Part shown: positions 26,333 to 35,456 of the stretch, one piece after another | How the letters are laid out: each line of letters opens with the position of its first letter | Numbering within the stretch: the stretch's first letter is position 1 | NCBI RefSeq assembly: GCF_903994045.1 | Contig: NZ_CAJEWD010000008.1 | Location: 386,433 to 450,432 of the forward strand | Length of the DNA stretch: 64,000 nt | Origin: Jeotgalicoccus meleagridis | GTDB lineage: Bacteria; Bacillota; Bacilli; Staphylococcales; Salinicoccaceae | Reading direction: 5' to 3' | The notes under the pieces: generated by a model | What the model was told of the DNA's origin: nothing | The model's database searches: none | Seen by the model: the letters and a program-made list of their open reading frames with translations, nothing else | Position numbers and translations under genes: made by a program

Positions 26333-26854
26333 CTAGAAAGTACCCAATGTTCTTTCATTTAAGTAATGCTCAATATCTTCTTCTGTACTGATACTATTAT
26401 CAGCAGCAGCTCTAATAATACCAACGATTCCACCAATTAGAAGACCGAACAGTATAATCATCATCTTCAATTCGGTATTTTCAGTAATATAAGTCTTACT
26501 ACTTAATTCTTCACCCGTAGTAAAGCCTTCTTCACTTAGTACATCCATTGCTTCAGCTTTAATTGACTCATAATCTAAACCAGTTTCTGTCGTAATGGTT
26601 AAGTTTAGAATATCTGAGTTCGCTTGTCCATCGACATTCACAAGTTCAACTTTGTCGGATGCCTCGTTGACAGATTCAGCAAGCGCAATATTTAAATTTG
26701 CAATTGAATTTGGTTCTAAGGTCGTTTCTAATGTATAATATTCTTCGTATGTTGTATTGGACGGTGGAATGAAGATATTCACAACAGTTGATAGTACACC
26801 AAAAACAAGCATGCAAATAATAATATTAAGAATGTGTTTCTTTAAAAAGTACAT
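26333..26854 (-). CDS. CapA/Wzz-like chain-length or kinase-activator membrane protein
   Basis: A 173-residue protein with two membrane helices (residues ~8-28, LNIIICMLVFGVLSTVVNIFI, and ~130-150, MMIILFGLLIGGIVGIIRAA) flanking an extracellular loop of ~100 residues. This is the topology of Gram-positive CapA/Wzz proteins, which control polymer length and activate the CapB kinase through the cytoplasmic tail (here STEEDIEHYLNERTLGTF). The stop codon is 10 bp before the start of the CapB-like gene. GGAG precedes the ATG. Together with the next two genes it forms a compact capA-capB-capO-type operon. Confidence 0.8.
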   Translation of the reverse strand: MYFLKKHILNIIICMLVFGVLSTVVNIFIPPSNTTYEEYYTLETTLEPNSIANLNIALAESVNEASDKVELVNVDGQANSDILNLTITTETGLDYESIKAEAMDVLSEEGFTTGEELSSKTYITENTELKMMIILFGLLIGGIVGIIRAAADNSISTEEDIEHYLNERTLGTF

Positions 26855-26888
26855 ACAAGGTCTCCTTCAATCATGATTCAATATATAT

Positions 26889-26926
26889 ATTATACTATTA
26901 TGGCTTTAAAATAGAAAACATTCTAT
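26889..26926 (-). promoter_or_regulatory. Promoter of the capA-like operon with an overlapping inverted repeat
   Basis: Minus-strand TATAAT at 26889-26894 and TTTTCT at 26913-26918 are separated by 18 bp. An inverted repeat ATAGAA-AACA-TTCTAT (26911-26926) covers the -35 and lies between this operon and the divergent gene, so it could be a repressor site. Confidence 0.45.
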
Positions 26927-26950
26927 GACAAATTCTTGAGGTGCAAGTTA

Positions 26951-28138
26951 ATGAACATTGATATATTCGGCAGTAAGTTTTCTGCTCGCTTAACTGAATT
27001 TAGGAGTTTTCCATATTCAGTTAAAAATTTTGTGAGTGGTACTAGTTTTCTTTCCCTATTTTCTAAACCTTATCCCAAATCTATGAAAGAAATTAACACG
27101 AGTGATATTGTAGAAATTTCTACAGCCCACCGTGATTTAAACAAGGCAAATCTCGCTAAACTAGAAGAGTCTAACTCAGAGGTCTTAATGATTGATCTAC
27201 TCAGTGAATTAAATGATATCGTGGAATACGAGGGTTCTTATTTTAACCGTCGTTCTTTTGAATTAATCGATGATAACATTTCTTATCACGAAGTTCGAAA
27301 AATTGATCAATTCAGAGCCTTAATTGATAGAATGGATGATATTTTGGTACTGGCACATCAATATAAGCAGGTTATTTTGATTGATGTCTTACCTCAAAAT
27401 GAATATGATAGCTTCATTTTGGGCATCTATGACTTACTCTATAACAATATTGACAATAAGTTAGTCATTTCTTCTGGTAATGAAGCAGTCAAAGACATTC
27501 TTGATGCACCACTTGAAATATATGATGCAGTGAATCAGCAATTAAGAAAAATTAATTCCGATAACTATGAAAATCAACTACTTTTCGATGAGAAATTAGA
27601 AGGTAATGTCTTATCAGTATTCATGAACTATATAGAAGAACGATATTATATTTATGAGTTATACAAAGACGGACGTCCGTTTAAAAAATCTCACAGAACA
27701 GATTCTAGATATTGTCAGTTCCACTTGGATGAAGCTGGTAAATACCGTATCAGGGTGACTGCTGAAGTTGATGGTATTAAACCTAGATTTTCTGATACCT
27801 ATATTTATAAAAATGTTAATGATGAATCTGATGAGAATTATCAGTATGTTGAAATGCCAAAGAAAGAGAATCTTTGGATGCTAAGACTCGTCTTACAAAA
27901 CAGCGATTTTAAAGGTATTATTGGAAATCCCTTTAAATATCCAGATGGCTTTAACGGCTTAGAAATCTACTTAAAAGACGAAATTCAAGAAGATTATCTA
28001 AAAAAAGAGTCACTATTAGAAAATGCTTTAAATATCATCTATCAAATGGAGCCTAAAGAAAAACAAGAATTCATCAAAACACACCAAGAAGAACTTGAAC
28101 ACGCATCGCCTTTCGTAAAATCATATTTAGGTCTTTAA
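26951..28138 (+). CDS. DUF6270-like protein with C-terminal Ig-like region
   Basis: About 395 residues. The N-terminus NIDIFGSKFSARLTEF, then FLSLFSKPYP, INTSDIVEIS and VLMIDLLSELNDIV resemble DUF6270 proteins (family pattern D-I-x-G-S-C-v-t-R-D), which occur in surface-polysaccharide loci and look like SGNH-type folds; the usual Cys after G-S is replaced by Lys here. Residues ~215-280 (VLSVFMNYIEERYYIYELYKDG ... YRIRVTAEVD) look like an Ig-like beta module. The start is ATG 26951, with GAGGTG seven bases upstream; the TTG at 26936 overlaps that site. It diverges from the capA-like operon. Enzymatic role unknown; modification of the polymer is possible. Confidence 0.6.
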   Translation: MNIDIFGSKFSARLTEFRSFPYSVKNFVSGTSFLSLFSKPYPKSMKEINTSDIVEISTAHRDLNKANLAKLEESNSEVLMIDLLSELNDIVEYEGSYFNRRSFELIDDNISYHEVRKIDQFRALIDRMDDILVLAHQYKQVILIDVLPQNEYDSFILGIYDLLYNNIDNKLVISSGNEAVKDILDAPLEIYDAVNQQLRKINSDNYENQLLFDEKLEGNVLSVFMNYIEERYYIYELYKDGRPFKKSHRTDSRYCQFHLDEAGKYRIRVTAEVDGIKPRFSDTYIYKNVNDESDENYQYVEMPKKENLWMLRLVLQNSDFKGIIGNPFKYPDGFNGLEIYLKDEIQEDYLKKESLLENALNIIYQMEPKEKQEFIKTHQEELEHASPFVKSYLGL

Positions 28139-28141
28139 ACT

Positions 28142-28177
28142 AAAAATAGGGTCAAGCATATGCTTGACCCTATTTTT
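28142..28177. terminator. Bidirectional terminator, 36-base perfect palindrome
   Basis: An 18-base arm (A5, TAGGGTCAAGCAT) is perfectly complementary to the next 18 bases, with A and T runs at the ends. It lies between the convergent DUF6270-like and glycosyltransferase genes and overlaps the end of the latter. Confidence 0.85.
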
Positions 28178-30986
28178 CTTCAATAAGCGAATGGTATATA
28201 CCATCTAATTTTTTAATTAAAACACTCCAAGACCGATTCTCACTAACCCATAGTCTTGCGGATTCTCCGATTGTGTCATTTTCCATAACCTTTATAACAG
28301 CTTCTGTGAAAGCTTCTTGGTCATCTGCTTTGAAATACACACCATTAACTTGATCGATGACCATTTCTTTTAAGGCATTCACATCACTGACAATAACTTT
28401 TTTACCCATTGCCATCGCTTCATATGTTTTAATTGGTGTCACTAACTGACAGACCAACTCATCATGTCGTGGAAATGGTGCAATATCGATGACAGAGTAA
28501 AAATCTTTGACTACTTCAAATGGCACCTTGCCAATAAAGATGACATCATCGCTTAAGTTGTCGTCAAATACTTTTCTCTGTAAGAAAGGACGATACTGAC
28601 CATCACCGACAATTAAGAATTTAAAACGCTTGTTAAAACGACCACTGTCATTCAGTGCTTTAACAGAATTAATAATGATTTCAATACCCTCATAGTTAGT
28701 AATTGATCCAATAAAACCAAAGACAATACTATCTTTTAAGTCATATCGTTTAATAATGTCTTCTGATTTTTCCTCTGGATACAGCTTATCTGTATTCACA
28801 CCATTTTGGATAAGCGTAATTTTCTTATCATCGATTCCTTTCATTATGAGATACTCTCTTAAGCTCTCACTAATGACGATGACTTCATCTGCATGCTGAC
28901 AACATATCACTTCATATTCTTCTTGCATGTTAAAGCGGTCAGACTGATAGAATTCATGTATTTTAGACGTCTGAGTATGATGCCACATGCCTCTAACTTC
29001 ATATATTGTCTTAATGCCCATTTGATTACCTAAACGAATAGCAGGTAAAGCATTTTGGAAGTTAGAAGCCGCATGAATAATCGACGGTTTTTCTGCCATG
29101 ACAATTTTATATAATTCATCTTTATACACATTAAAATACTTTTTCATCGGTGTTCGATTCGTTAAATATTTATCTGAACGGTCTATATAATAAGTACGGT
29201 ATGGGCCTTCGTCAAGCCCAGGCTTATCATAACTTTCATGTTCTGGTGACCAACCCAAGCGAGTTGTGACAACTGGTCTATAGCCAAGTGTCTTAACTCT
29301 TGAAATAATTTCATTAGAACGAATCGTATAACCATTGACAACAGGCAAACCTTTATTTAAGACAAATAAGACTGTCTTATCATTCGCCTGATAGTCCATC
29401 TCTTGACTTAAAGGTTTTGGTTTCCACTCATTCTTCATTAATTTATATTCTTGTTCAGCTAAAGCGAATTCTCCTGGAAATACCCTAGATGGAAATTGTG
29501 ATTTCATTTCCTGAAGTGCTTTGTACCTTGCAGTAATATTACCGATAGTGTGATTCACTCTAATCAGAGCCCTTAAAACATCTGCACTATGTGGCTTGAT
29601 ACTGTAAGCCGCTTCTGCATGTTTAAGCGATTTGTCAAACATTTTTAGGTTGAACAAATACATCGATAAATTAACATGCAGTTTATATCTTTTTTCAGGT
29701 AAATAAAGCTTTAACAATTTATTTAACTTATCTTCTTCATCTGTAGAAGCATAGAAACGTGCCAAGATAATGGCGTGATTATACTTTCTAAATGCCGTTT
29801 TTTCTAAGTAAGTAAATATATGTTTAGGTAAATTGTAGATTTTATTGACTCTTTGAAGTTGAGCAATGACAAGATTATATATTCTTGTTTTGGTTCTTAA
29901 AGAATAGTTCTCAGCAACAAAATTATCAGTCGTTACATTAGTCTCTTCATCTAAAAACAAAGTGGCACTCTGAAAGACAGATTCCAGACGCTTCTCGTTT
30001 TTGAACATTTTTTTGATACCTGGACGATCTAATTTAATTTGTTGATCTAAAATTAGGCGTCTAAGACTCATAATATGTTGCGCATTTAAAGGCACTGCTG
30101 GTAATGATTTAACAATCTTATTCATGATGACCGGATTACCCTTGCCAAAATGATAATGATTTAATAAGTTTTGTAACTTATCCGCTTCCTTATTGTTCTT
30201 AGACAGATTGATTTCCAAACTGTCGAGTGCAATTGGATCTATGTATTTAAGCAATTGATCATGTTCATTTATAAACGGAACAAACAAGGTATTTAAATCA
30301 TCGAGATTACTCTCATTCGGATAATAATTATTGATCACTAAAATATAGCCGAGGTTCTTCATATTATCTTCTTGCTTATTAATCTCATCTAAAATCAGTT
30401 TTAGATCAACATCTGCATCTTCAATTCCAAGAATATTAACTCTGTAACTTGACCATGAATATTGATAATATAAATCATCTTTCTCACGGTTGTACATTTC
30501 TTCTAAATGCTTCTTATCTCCATGCTTTTGCTCAATCATGTGCTCAATAGTTTGATACTGATTTTGCTTTAATAAGTGACGTACTAAAGTCTCTTGCTGA
30601 TCATCAGACAATTCGCCTAGAACATCATGACCAGAATGCGCAATGCTTTTCACATCATCAAAGCGCTTCAAGTTGTAATATAGTTTTGTTTTAAAAGGTA
30701 CTAATGCCTTGCTTCGATCATTCTCTATCATTTCTAAAGAACCCCTGTAATTCTTTTCATGACGAAGAATAAGCGCCTTTAAATAAGCTTCATAGTCATT
30801 ATCTAATCTCATGCGATCAATTAAATCGAGTAAGGTTAAATGACCTGACTTTCTCAAGAAGAAACTTAAGCCCGGTTCAGACTTACCGATTTTTTTTGAC
30901 AGACTGAGTTTGAGGATATGTCTAGAAACAACAGGCATATTATATTTTAAGGCAATATATGATAGTATCCCCTGAAGATATTTCAT
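28170..30986 (-). CDS. Large GT4 glycosyltransferase with N-terminal TPR-like region
   Basis: The 938-residue protein has ~530 residues of helical repeats (for example YLFNLKMFDKSLKHAEAAYSIKP and ADVLRALIRVNHTIGN) followed by a GT-B family 4 domain: KTVLFVLNKGLPVVNGYTIRS, IIHAASNFQNALPAIRLG, YEVRGMWHH, ADEVIVISESLREYL, ITLIQNGVNTDKLYP, FGFIGSITNYEGIEII and the E-x7-E motif region around TPIKTYEAMAMGKKVIVSD. It should transfer an activated sugar on the cytoplasmic face. The TPR part may bind partners or membrane components. GGAG precedes the ATG. It lies downstream of tagGH, separated by a terminator, and is consistent with a role in the same surface polymer. Confidence 0.85.
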   Translation of the reverse strand: MKYLQGILSYIALKYNMPVVSRHILKLSLSKKIGKSEPGLSFFLRKSGHLTLLDLIDRMRLDNDYEAYLKALILRHEKNYRGSLEMIENDRSKALVPFKTKLYYNLKRFDDVKSIAHSGHDVLGELSDDQQETLVRHLLKQNQYQTIEHMIEQKHGDKKHLEEMYNREKDDLYYQYSWSSYRVNILGIEDADVDLKLILDEINKQEDNMKNLGYILVINNYYPNESNLDDLNTLFVPFINEHDQLLKYIDPIALDSLEINLSKNNKEADKLQNLLNHYHFGKGNPVIMNKIVKSLPAVPLNAQHIMSLRRLILDQQIKLDRPGIKKMFKNEKRLESVFQSATLFLDEETNVTTDNFVAENYSLRTKTRIYNLVIAQLQRVNKIYNLPKHIFTYLEKTAFRKYNHAIILARFYASTDEEDKLNKLLKLYLPEKRYKLHVNLSMYLFNLKMFDKSLKHAEAAYSIKPHSADVLRALIRVNHTIGNITARYKALQEMKSQFPSRVFPGEFALAEQEYKLMKNEWKPKPLSQEMDYQANDKTVLFVLNKGLPVVNGYTIRSNEIISRVKTLGYRPVVTTRLGWSPEHESYDKPGLDEGPYRTYYIDRSDKYLTNRTPMKKYFNVYKDELYKIVMAEKPSIIHAASNFQNALPAIRLGNQMGIKTIYEVRGMWHHTQTSKIHEFYQSDRFNMQEEYEVICCQHADEVIVISESLREYLIMKGIDDKKITLIQNGVNTDKLYPEEKSEDIIKRYDLKDSIVFGFIGSITNYEGIEIIINSVKALNDSGRFNKRFKFLIVGDGQYRPFLQRKVFDDNLSDDVIFIGKVPFEVVKDFYSVIDIAPFPRHDELVCQLVTPIKTYEAMAMGKKVIVSDVNALKEMVIDQVNGVYFKADDQEAFTEAVIKVMENDTIGESARLWVSENRSWSVLIKKLDGIYHSLIEEK

Positions 30987-31051
30987 AGCAATTCTCCTAT
31001 ACGTCCCGTAAGATATATTAATCCTTAATCATACAGAATAATTGTATATTA

Positions 31052-31078
31052 AAAAAGACTTTGTTTAAAAGTCTTTTT
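31052..31078 (-). terminator. Intrinsic terminator after tagH
   Basis: Eleven-base stem AAAAAGACTTT / AAAGTCTTTTT with a 5-nt loop and a T-run on the minus strand. It begins at the stop of the tagH-like gene. Confidence 0.85.
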
Positions 31079-31982
31079 ACAAACTGTAAATCTGAAAGAA
31101 TATACCAAATAACATGAAGAGAAATAGAACACCACTTATAGCCAAATCACTCATATTAATATGCTCTTTAGGCAATTTAAGTTTTTGACTTTTCTCCATT
31201 TGTTCCTCTACCATCTTATCTTTATATTCAATTTGTTCATCATGACTTAAGTTTTTATATTGGCTGACAAACTCTGCATAATTTTTAACAACATCTTTCA
31301 TATCGCCAAATTGTTTCATCTCTCCGTATTGTACCCATACAGCCTTGTTACAAAACTGTCTAATTTGGCCAGTTGCATGAGAAACGAAGAAAATTGTCTT
31401 TCCTTCTTTTTGAAAGTCTCTCATACGGTCGATACATTTATTAGCAAATGTTTCATCCCCAACCGATAGAGCTTCATCGACAATTAATATATCTGGGTCT
31501 GTATGAATAGCAATCGCAAAACCAAGACGTGACTTCATTCCGCTTGAATAGTTTTTTATTGGTTGTTTAATGAATTCTCCTAACTCACTAAACTCTAAAA
31601 TATCATCATATCGTTCTTCAATGGTTTTTTCAGATAGACCATGCATCAGACACTTAATCTTTATATTTTCTTCGCCTGTTAACTCATTATTTAAACCAGC
31701 TGAAATCGCAATTAAAGATGTACGTCCATTGATATGAATCTTACCTTTGGACGGTACTGTTGCCTCAGCAATTAAATCAGAAAGTGTTGTTTTACCAGAA
31801 CCATTTAAACCTAAAATACCGACTGTATCTCCTGAATTCACTTCAAAGTCAATATCTCTTAAAGCATAAAAAGGTTTGGCTTTATAAAGCGTACCAAAAG
31901 TTAAGAGCGATAAGATTTTTTGTATTCTATTTCTATTGATGTCATATATTTTAGACACATTTTCTACTTTCACTTTATACAT
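31077..31982 (-). CDS. tagH: Teichoic acid/polysaccharide exporter ATP-binding subunit TagH
   Basis: ABC ATPase of the TagH/KpsT class that energises export of an undecaprenyl-linked polymer. Motifs: GILGLNGSGKTTLSD (Walker A, ~55-69), NYSSGMKSRLGFAIAI (signature), DILIVDEALSVGDE (Walker B) and FFVSHATGQIRQFC (H-loop). At ~300 residues it is longer than the S. aureus protein and ends in a single hydrophobic helix (MSDLAISGVLFLFMLFGIFF) after a charged stretch, so the C-terminus is probably membrane-anchored. The start is ATG 31982; an in-frame GTG at 31991 is part of the AAGGGTG site. It lies 11 bp after tagG. Confidence 0.88.
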   Translation of the reverse strand: MYKVKVENVSKIYDINRNRIQKILSLLTFGTLYKAKPFYALRDIDFEVNSGDTVGILGLNGSGKTTLSDLIAEATVPSKGKIHINGRTSLIAISAGLNNELTGEENIKIKCLMHGLSEKTIEERYDDILEFSELGEFIKQPIKNYSSGMKSRLGFAIAIHTDPDILIVDEALSVGDETFANKCIDRMRDFQKEGKTIFFVSHATGQIRQFCNKAVWVQYGEMKQFGDMKDVVKNYAEFVSQYKNLSHDEQIEYKDKMVEEQMEKSQKLKLPKEHINMSDLAISGVLFLFMLFGIFFQIYSL

Positions 31983-31993
31983 ATCATTCACCC

Positions 31994-32803
31994 TTACAGA
32001 TAATCTACTAATCTATCTTTATATCGGTAATGAACCTGGACACCAATAAAGAATAAGAACAAGGTAATTGACCAGAAATAAAGATGATCAGAAAAATCAC
32101 CGTAAAATGCTGGTCCATCAAAAATTAAGGCATTTCTAAACGTCATTAAGAGGTAGGCAAATGGATTAAATGCCATTATTGTCGACATCAGTGGTGGTCT
32201 ACCTTCTGGCTCCCAAAATATAGGTGTTACAAAGAAGAACATTCTCATTACGTTAGCTTGTACGTTTTTAAAGTCTCTAATTAAAATATTTACAGAAGAC
32301 ATAATCAAACCGACACTATAAGAAAATACAATGGTTGCAAACATAAAGTAGAACCAGACTAAATAATGAAGCGGTTCTGAATAGCCGTTAATAATACTAA
32401 TGACTAAAACGATCAGTGTCATAATCATAAAAGTGATTACATTATTTGCAAGTGACATAGATAATAATACAGATGACGGGAATTTCATCTTGGTCACTAA
32501 ATTAATCTGACTACTAATCGCATTAGAGGCAGCATTTATACAGCCAGATATAAAACCAAAGGCAAATATACCAGTAATTAAATAGACTAGGAAAGGTACA
32601 TTTTGCACATCTCCCCTGTCACCTCTGAGTCCGAGACCGAATACTACATAGAACACTCCAACTTGGGCAGCAGGCATTAAGATTGTCCACAGTAAGCCTA
32701 AGTAATGATTGGCATAGGTCGCTTTTAAATTATACAGACTCAGTTTCCAAATGAGTGGAAGGTTCTGAAAATTCTCTTTTAATAAAGCAATAACATTTTT
32801 CAT
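31994..32803 (-). CDS. tagG: Teichoic acid/polysaccharide exporter permease TagG
   Basis: A 269-residue ABC-2 permease with about six membrane helices and the usual N-terminal signature of the TagG/KpsM group: WKLSLYNLKATYANHYLGLLWTILMPAAQVGVFY. Further family features are LVYLITGIFAFGFISGCINAAS, RDFKNVQANVMRMFFFVTPIFW and NPFAYLLMTFRNALI. It forms the channel half-sites of the transporter with TagH and moves wall teichoic acid or a similar polymer to the outer leaflet. GGAG precedes the ATG. It is the first gene of the tagGH operon, with a good promoter immediately upstream. Confidence 0.9.
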   Translation of the reverse strand: MKNVIALLKENFQNLPLIWKLSLYNLKATYANHYLGLLWTILMPAAQVGVFYVVFGLGLRGDRGDVQNVPFLVYLITGIFAFGFISGCINAASNAISSQINLVTKMKFPSSVLLSMSLANNVITFMIMTLIVLVISIINGYSEPLHYLVWFYFMFATIVFSYSVGLIMSSVNILIRDFKNVQANVMRMFFFVTPIFWEPEGRPPLMSTIMAFNPFAYLLMTFRNALIFDGPAFYGDFSDHLYFWSITLFLFFIGVQVHYRYKDRLVDYL

Positions 32804-32835
32804 TTGGTTTACTCCAATTATTAAGATCGTGATTT

Positions 32836-32864
32836 ATTATACTCTTAATTATCTAAAGTGTCAC
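32836..32864 (-). promoter_or_regulatory. Promoter of tagGH
   Basis: Minus-strand GTGACA (32859-32864) and TATAAT (32836-32841) with an ideal 17-bp spacer, 33 bases upstream of the tagG start. Confidence 0.75.
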
Positions 32865-32869
32865 TAGTC

Positions 32870-34120
32870 CTACAGTTCAATCATACCTTCTGTGACCATT
32901 TCTCTTAAGCTTAACTCTAAGGCATATTTAACATGCTCTATATGTAAGCCGCCTTGAGCATAGACCGTAAATGGTTCCCTAATCGGTCCGTCAGCGGACA
33001 GTTCTAATGATGCGCCTTGAACAAAGGTACCAGCTGCCATAATGACTGGATGGTTATAACCTGGAATTAAATCAGGTATCGGTAAGAACATAGCATTAAC
33101 CGGACTTGCTTTTTGGATCATTTGAGTAAAGGTAATCATCTCTTCTTCTGTATTAAAGGAAATGCTTTGAATCAAATCCGTTCTTTTATCAGAATATCTC
33201 GGTGAAGTGGTCATATTGAGTTGTTCAAAAACGTAACTCATTAAGAGTGCACCATTGATCGATTCCATTACAGTATGCGGCGCCATAAAGAAGCCTTGAT
33301 ACATATCGCTTAAGGCATTTAGGCTCGCGCCCATTTCTTTACCGACACCAGGGACAGTTAAACGGTAGCTCACTCTTGTAATTAAATCTTTTCGTCCGAC
33401 GACATAACCACCCATCTTAGCGAGTCCGCCACCTGGGTTTTTAATCAAGGAGCCCGCCATAATATCTGCACCGACTTCGATTGGTTCTCTATCTTCTGCA
33501 AACTCACCGTAGCAGTTATCGACAAAGATAATTATATTCGGATGTTTCTCTTTAATTGTTTTAATGATTGCTGCTATTTCTGATATAGTCATCGATTTTC
33601 TGGATGAATAACCACGAGATCTTTGAATGCCAATCATTTTGGTTTTGTCAGTTATAGCATTTAATATACTGGTTTCATCGAACTGATCATCTTTTAAATC
33701 GACTGTTGAAAAGGTCACGCCCATTTCTTTTAGGCTACCAATGTCGTCTTCGGACTGACCAATGACTTTTTCTAAAGTGTCATAAGGCTGACCAGTTATA
33801 TATAATAGTTCATCCCCACTTTTAAGTAAGCTTAGTAAGACTAAGCTAATGGCGTGAGTACCAGAAATGATTTGTGTTCTGACTAAAGCATCTTCTGCCT
33901 TAAAGACATCTCTGTATATATCCTCTAGTTTATCTCTACCCACATCGTCATAACCATAGCCAGTTGTACCAGAAAAATCACTTTCCATAACAGAGTGTTT
34001 ACGGAAGGCTGTCATGACTTTCTTAAAGTTTTTATAGGCAATTTTTTTATTTTCTTTAAAATAATCTTGCAAGGCATCTTCTGCCTGATCAATCATACGC
34101 AAAATCTCTACTTCTTTCAC
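32870..34120 (-). CDS. ynbB: PLP-dependent methionine gamma-lyase family protein (YnbB, aluminium resistance)
   Basis: A 416-residue fold-type I PLP enzyme of the YnbB group, annotated elsewhere as aluminium resistance or methionine gamma-lyase family protein. Recognisable parts are SGTTGYGYDDVGRDKLEDIYRDVF, TQIISGTHAISLVLL, FVDNCYGEFAE (PLP-contacting Asp) and MAGSLIKNPGGGLAKMGGY with the probable Schiff-base Lys. The physiological substrate is not established. Translation starts at GTG 34120, overlapping the hflX stop by 4 bp. In Staphylococcus this gene also follows hflX, but glnRA, which come next there, are replaced here by the tagGH promoter region. Confidence 0.85.
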   Translation of the reverse strand: MKEVEILRMIDQAEDALQDYFKENKKIAYKNFKKVMTAFRKHSVMESDFSGTTGYGYDDVGRDKLEDIYRDVFKAEDALVRTQIISGTHAISLVLLSLLKSGDELLYITGQPYDTLEKVIGQSEDDIGSLKEMGVTFSTVDLKDDQFDETSILNAITDKTKMIGIQRSRGYSSRKSMTISEIAAIIKTIKEKHPNIIIFVDNCYGEFAEDREPIEVGADIMAGSLIKNPGGGLAKMGGYVVGRKDLITRVSYRLTVPGVGKEMGASLNALSDMYQGFFMAPHTVMESINGALLMSYVFEQLNMTTSPRYSDKRTDLIQSISFNTEEEMITFTQMIQKASPVNAMFLPIPDLIPGYNHPVIMAAGTFVQGASLELSADGPIREPFTVYAQGGLHIEHVKYALELSLREMVTEGMIEL

Positions 34121-35337
34121 ACTTCTTCATCCTTAGCTGTTATTCTATTTACAAAATCTCCTCTTGGTTCAAATCCTTCGATCTCTATGATGTCATCATT
34201 TACTTCTGTGTCAGTTACTATGGTCTGTCTTTTTAGGCGGTACAGCTTATCTTGTCTAGCGATTGGTAAGCTCGTACTATAGCCAGAAAAATGTTCTTTC
34301 ATAAAATCTTCAACTTCTTGTAAGATTACTTGACCATCCATATCCTTATTGACAAAGGCATGACTGTGTAAAGGTAACAGACGCTTATCATCATTTAAAT
34401 CTGTCTTATTAAAGAGCACCAGCTGAGGAATATCTTTCATATCTAGTGAATCAATTAAGTCTACTACAGTATCATACTGATTGAAAAGGTCAGCTGCATT
34501 ATTATCGATGACATGAATTAAAAAGTCACTGTCAGCCGCTTCTTCTAAAGTCGACTTAAAACTCTCTATTAAAGTCGTTGGTAGTTTCTGAATAAAGCCA
34601 ACTGTATCTGAAATAATACACTGGAAGCCTGAAGGCAAGACCATTTCTCTAGTCAATGGATCAAGTGTGGCAAATAGTTTATCTGCCTGTAGTGCATCTG
34701 CTTTGGTTAACTTATTGAAAAGTGTCGACTTACCCGCATTGGTATAACCAATGAGAGATACTTTGGTCACTTGATTCGCATCTCTTTTTTGTCTATATCT
34801 CAGACGGTGATTATCGATAACTTTTAACTGTCTCTTAATATCAGAAATTCTAGAATTGATATGACGTCTGTCAGTTTCAAGTTTCGTCTCACCTGGTCCT
34901 CTTGTACCAATTCCCCCACCAAGACGTGATAAATTTATCCCTTGTCCTTTTAATCTCGGCACTAAATATTCTAACTGAGCCAATTCTACTTGTAATTGTC
35001 CTGACTTAGACTGTGCTCTTAGGCTAAAGATGTCTAGGATCACTTGGGTTCTATCGATCACTGATGTATCTAAAATGTTTTCAATGGCTCTATTTTGACT
35101 AGCCAGTATTTCATCGTTGACGATGCAATAGTCAAATTCCTCATATTGTGCTTTAACTTCAGATAAAAATCCTGAGCCGACATAAGATTTACGATCGACT
35201 GTTTGTCTTTTCTGAACGTGTGAGCCGAGTATTTCAATCCCAATGGATTCTGACAGCTCTTTTAGTTCTTTGATTTCTAAGTCGATATCTTGTTTATTTG
35301 ATTGTTGAACTGCTAATATAATTCCGGTATGTGTCAT
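34117..35337 (-). CDS. hflX: Ribosome-associated GTPase HflX
   Basis: A 406-residue GTPase that splits or rescues stalled ribosomes under stress. The N-terminal HflX domain contains GSGFLSEVKAQYEEFDYCIVNDE; the linker helix contains QLEYLVPRLKG and the glycine-rich LSRLGGGIGTRGPGE; the G domain has SLIGYTNAGKSTLFNKL (G1), DTVGFIQKLPTTLI (G3) and LFNKTDL (G4). The start is taken as ATG 35337 (MTHTGIILAVQQ); an in-frame GTG at 35352 sits in the GGAGG site. It overlaps ynbB by 4 bp. It diverges from gpx. Confidence 0.92.
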   Translation of the reverse strand: MTHTGIILAVQQSNKQDIDLEIKELKELSESIGIEILGSHVQKRQTVDRKSYVGSGFLSEVKAQYEEFDYCIVNDEILASQNRAIENILDTSVIDRTQVILDIFSLRAQSKSGQLQVELAQLEYLVPRLKGQGINLSRLGGGIGTRGPGETKLETDRRHINSRISDIKRQLKVIDNHRLRYRQKRDANQVTKVSLIGYTNAGKSTLFNKLTKADALQADKLFATLDPLTREMVLPSGFQCIISDTVGFIQKLPTTLIESFKSTLEEAADSDFLIHVIDNNAADLFNQYDTVVDLIDSLDMKDIPQLVLFNKTDLNDDKRLLPLHSHAFVNKDMDGQVILQEVEDFMKEHFSGYSTSLPIARQDKLYRLKRQTIVTDTEVNDDIIEIEGFEPRGDFVNRITAKDEEV

Positions 35338-35456
35338 AGTCGTGACAAACACCTCCGATTTTCTTGTTTAATATTACAATATCATGTTTGTACTTAATAA
35401 ATAAGGATATATTAAGGTTAGCCAGTTTAGTAAGCCAGAAGAAAGGTGAATCATAA

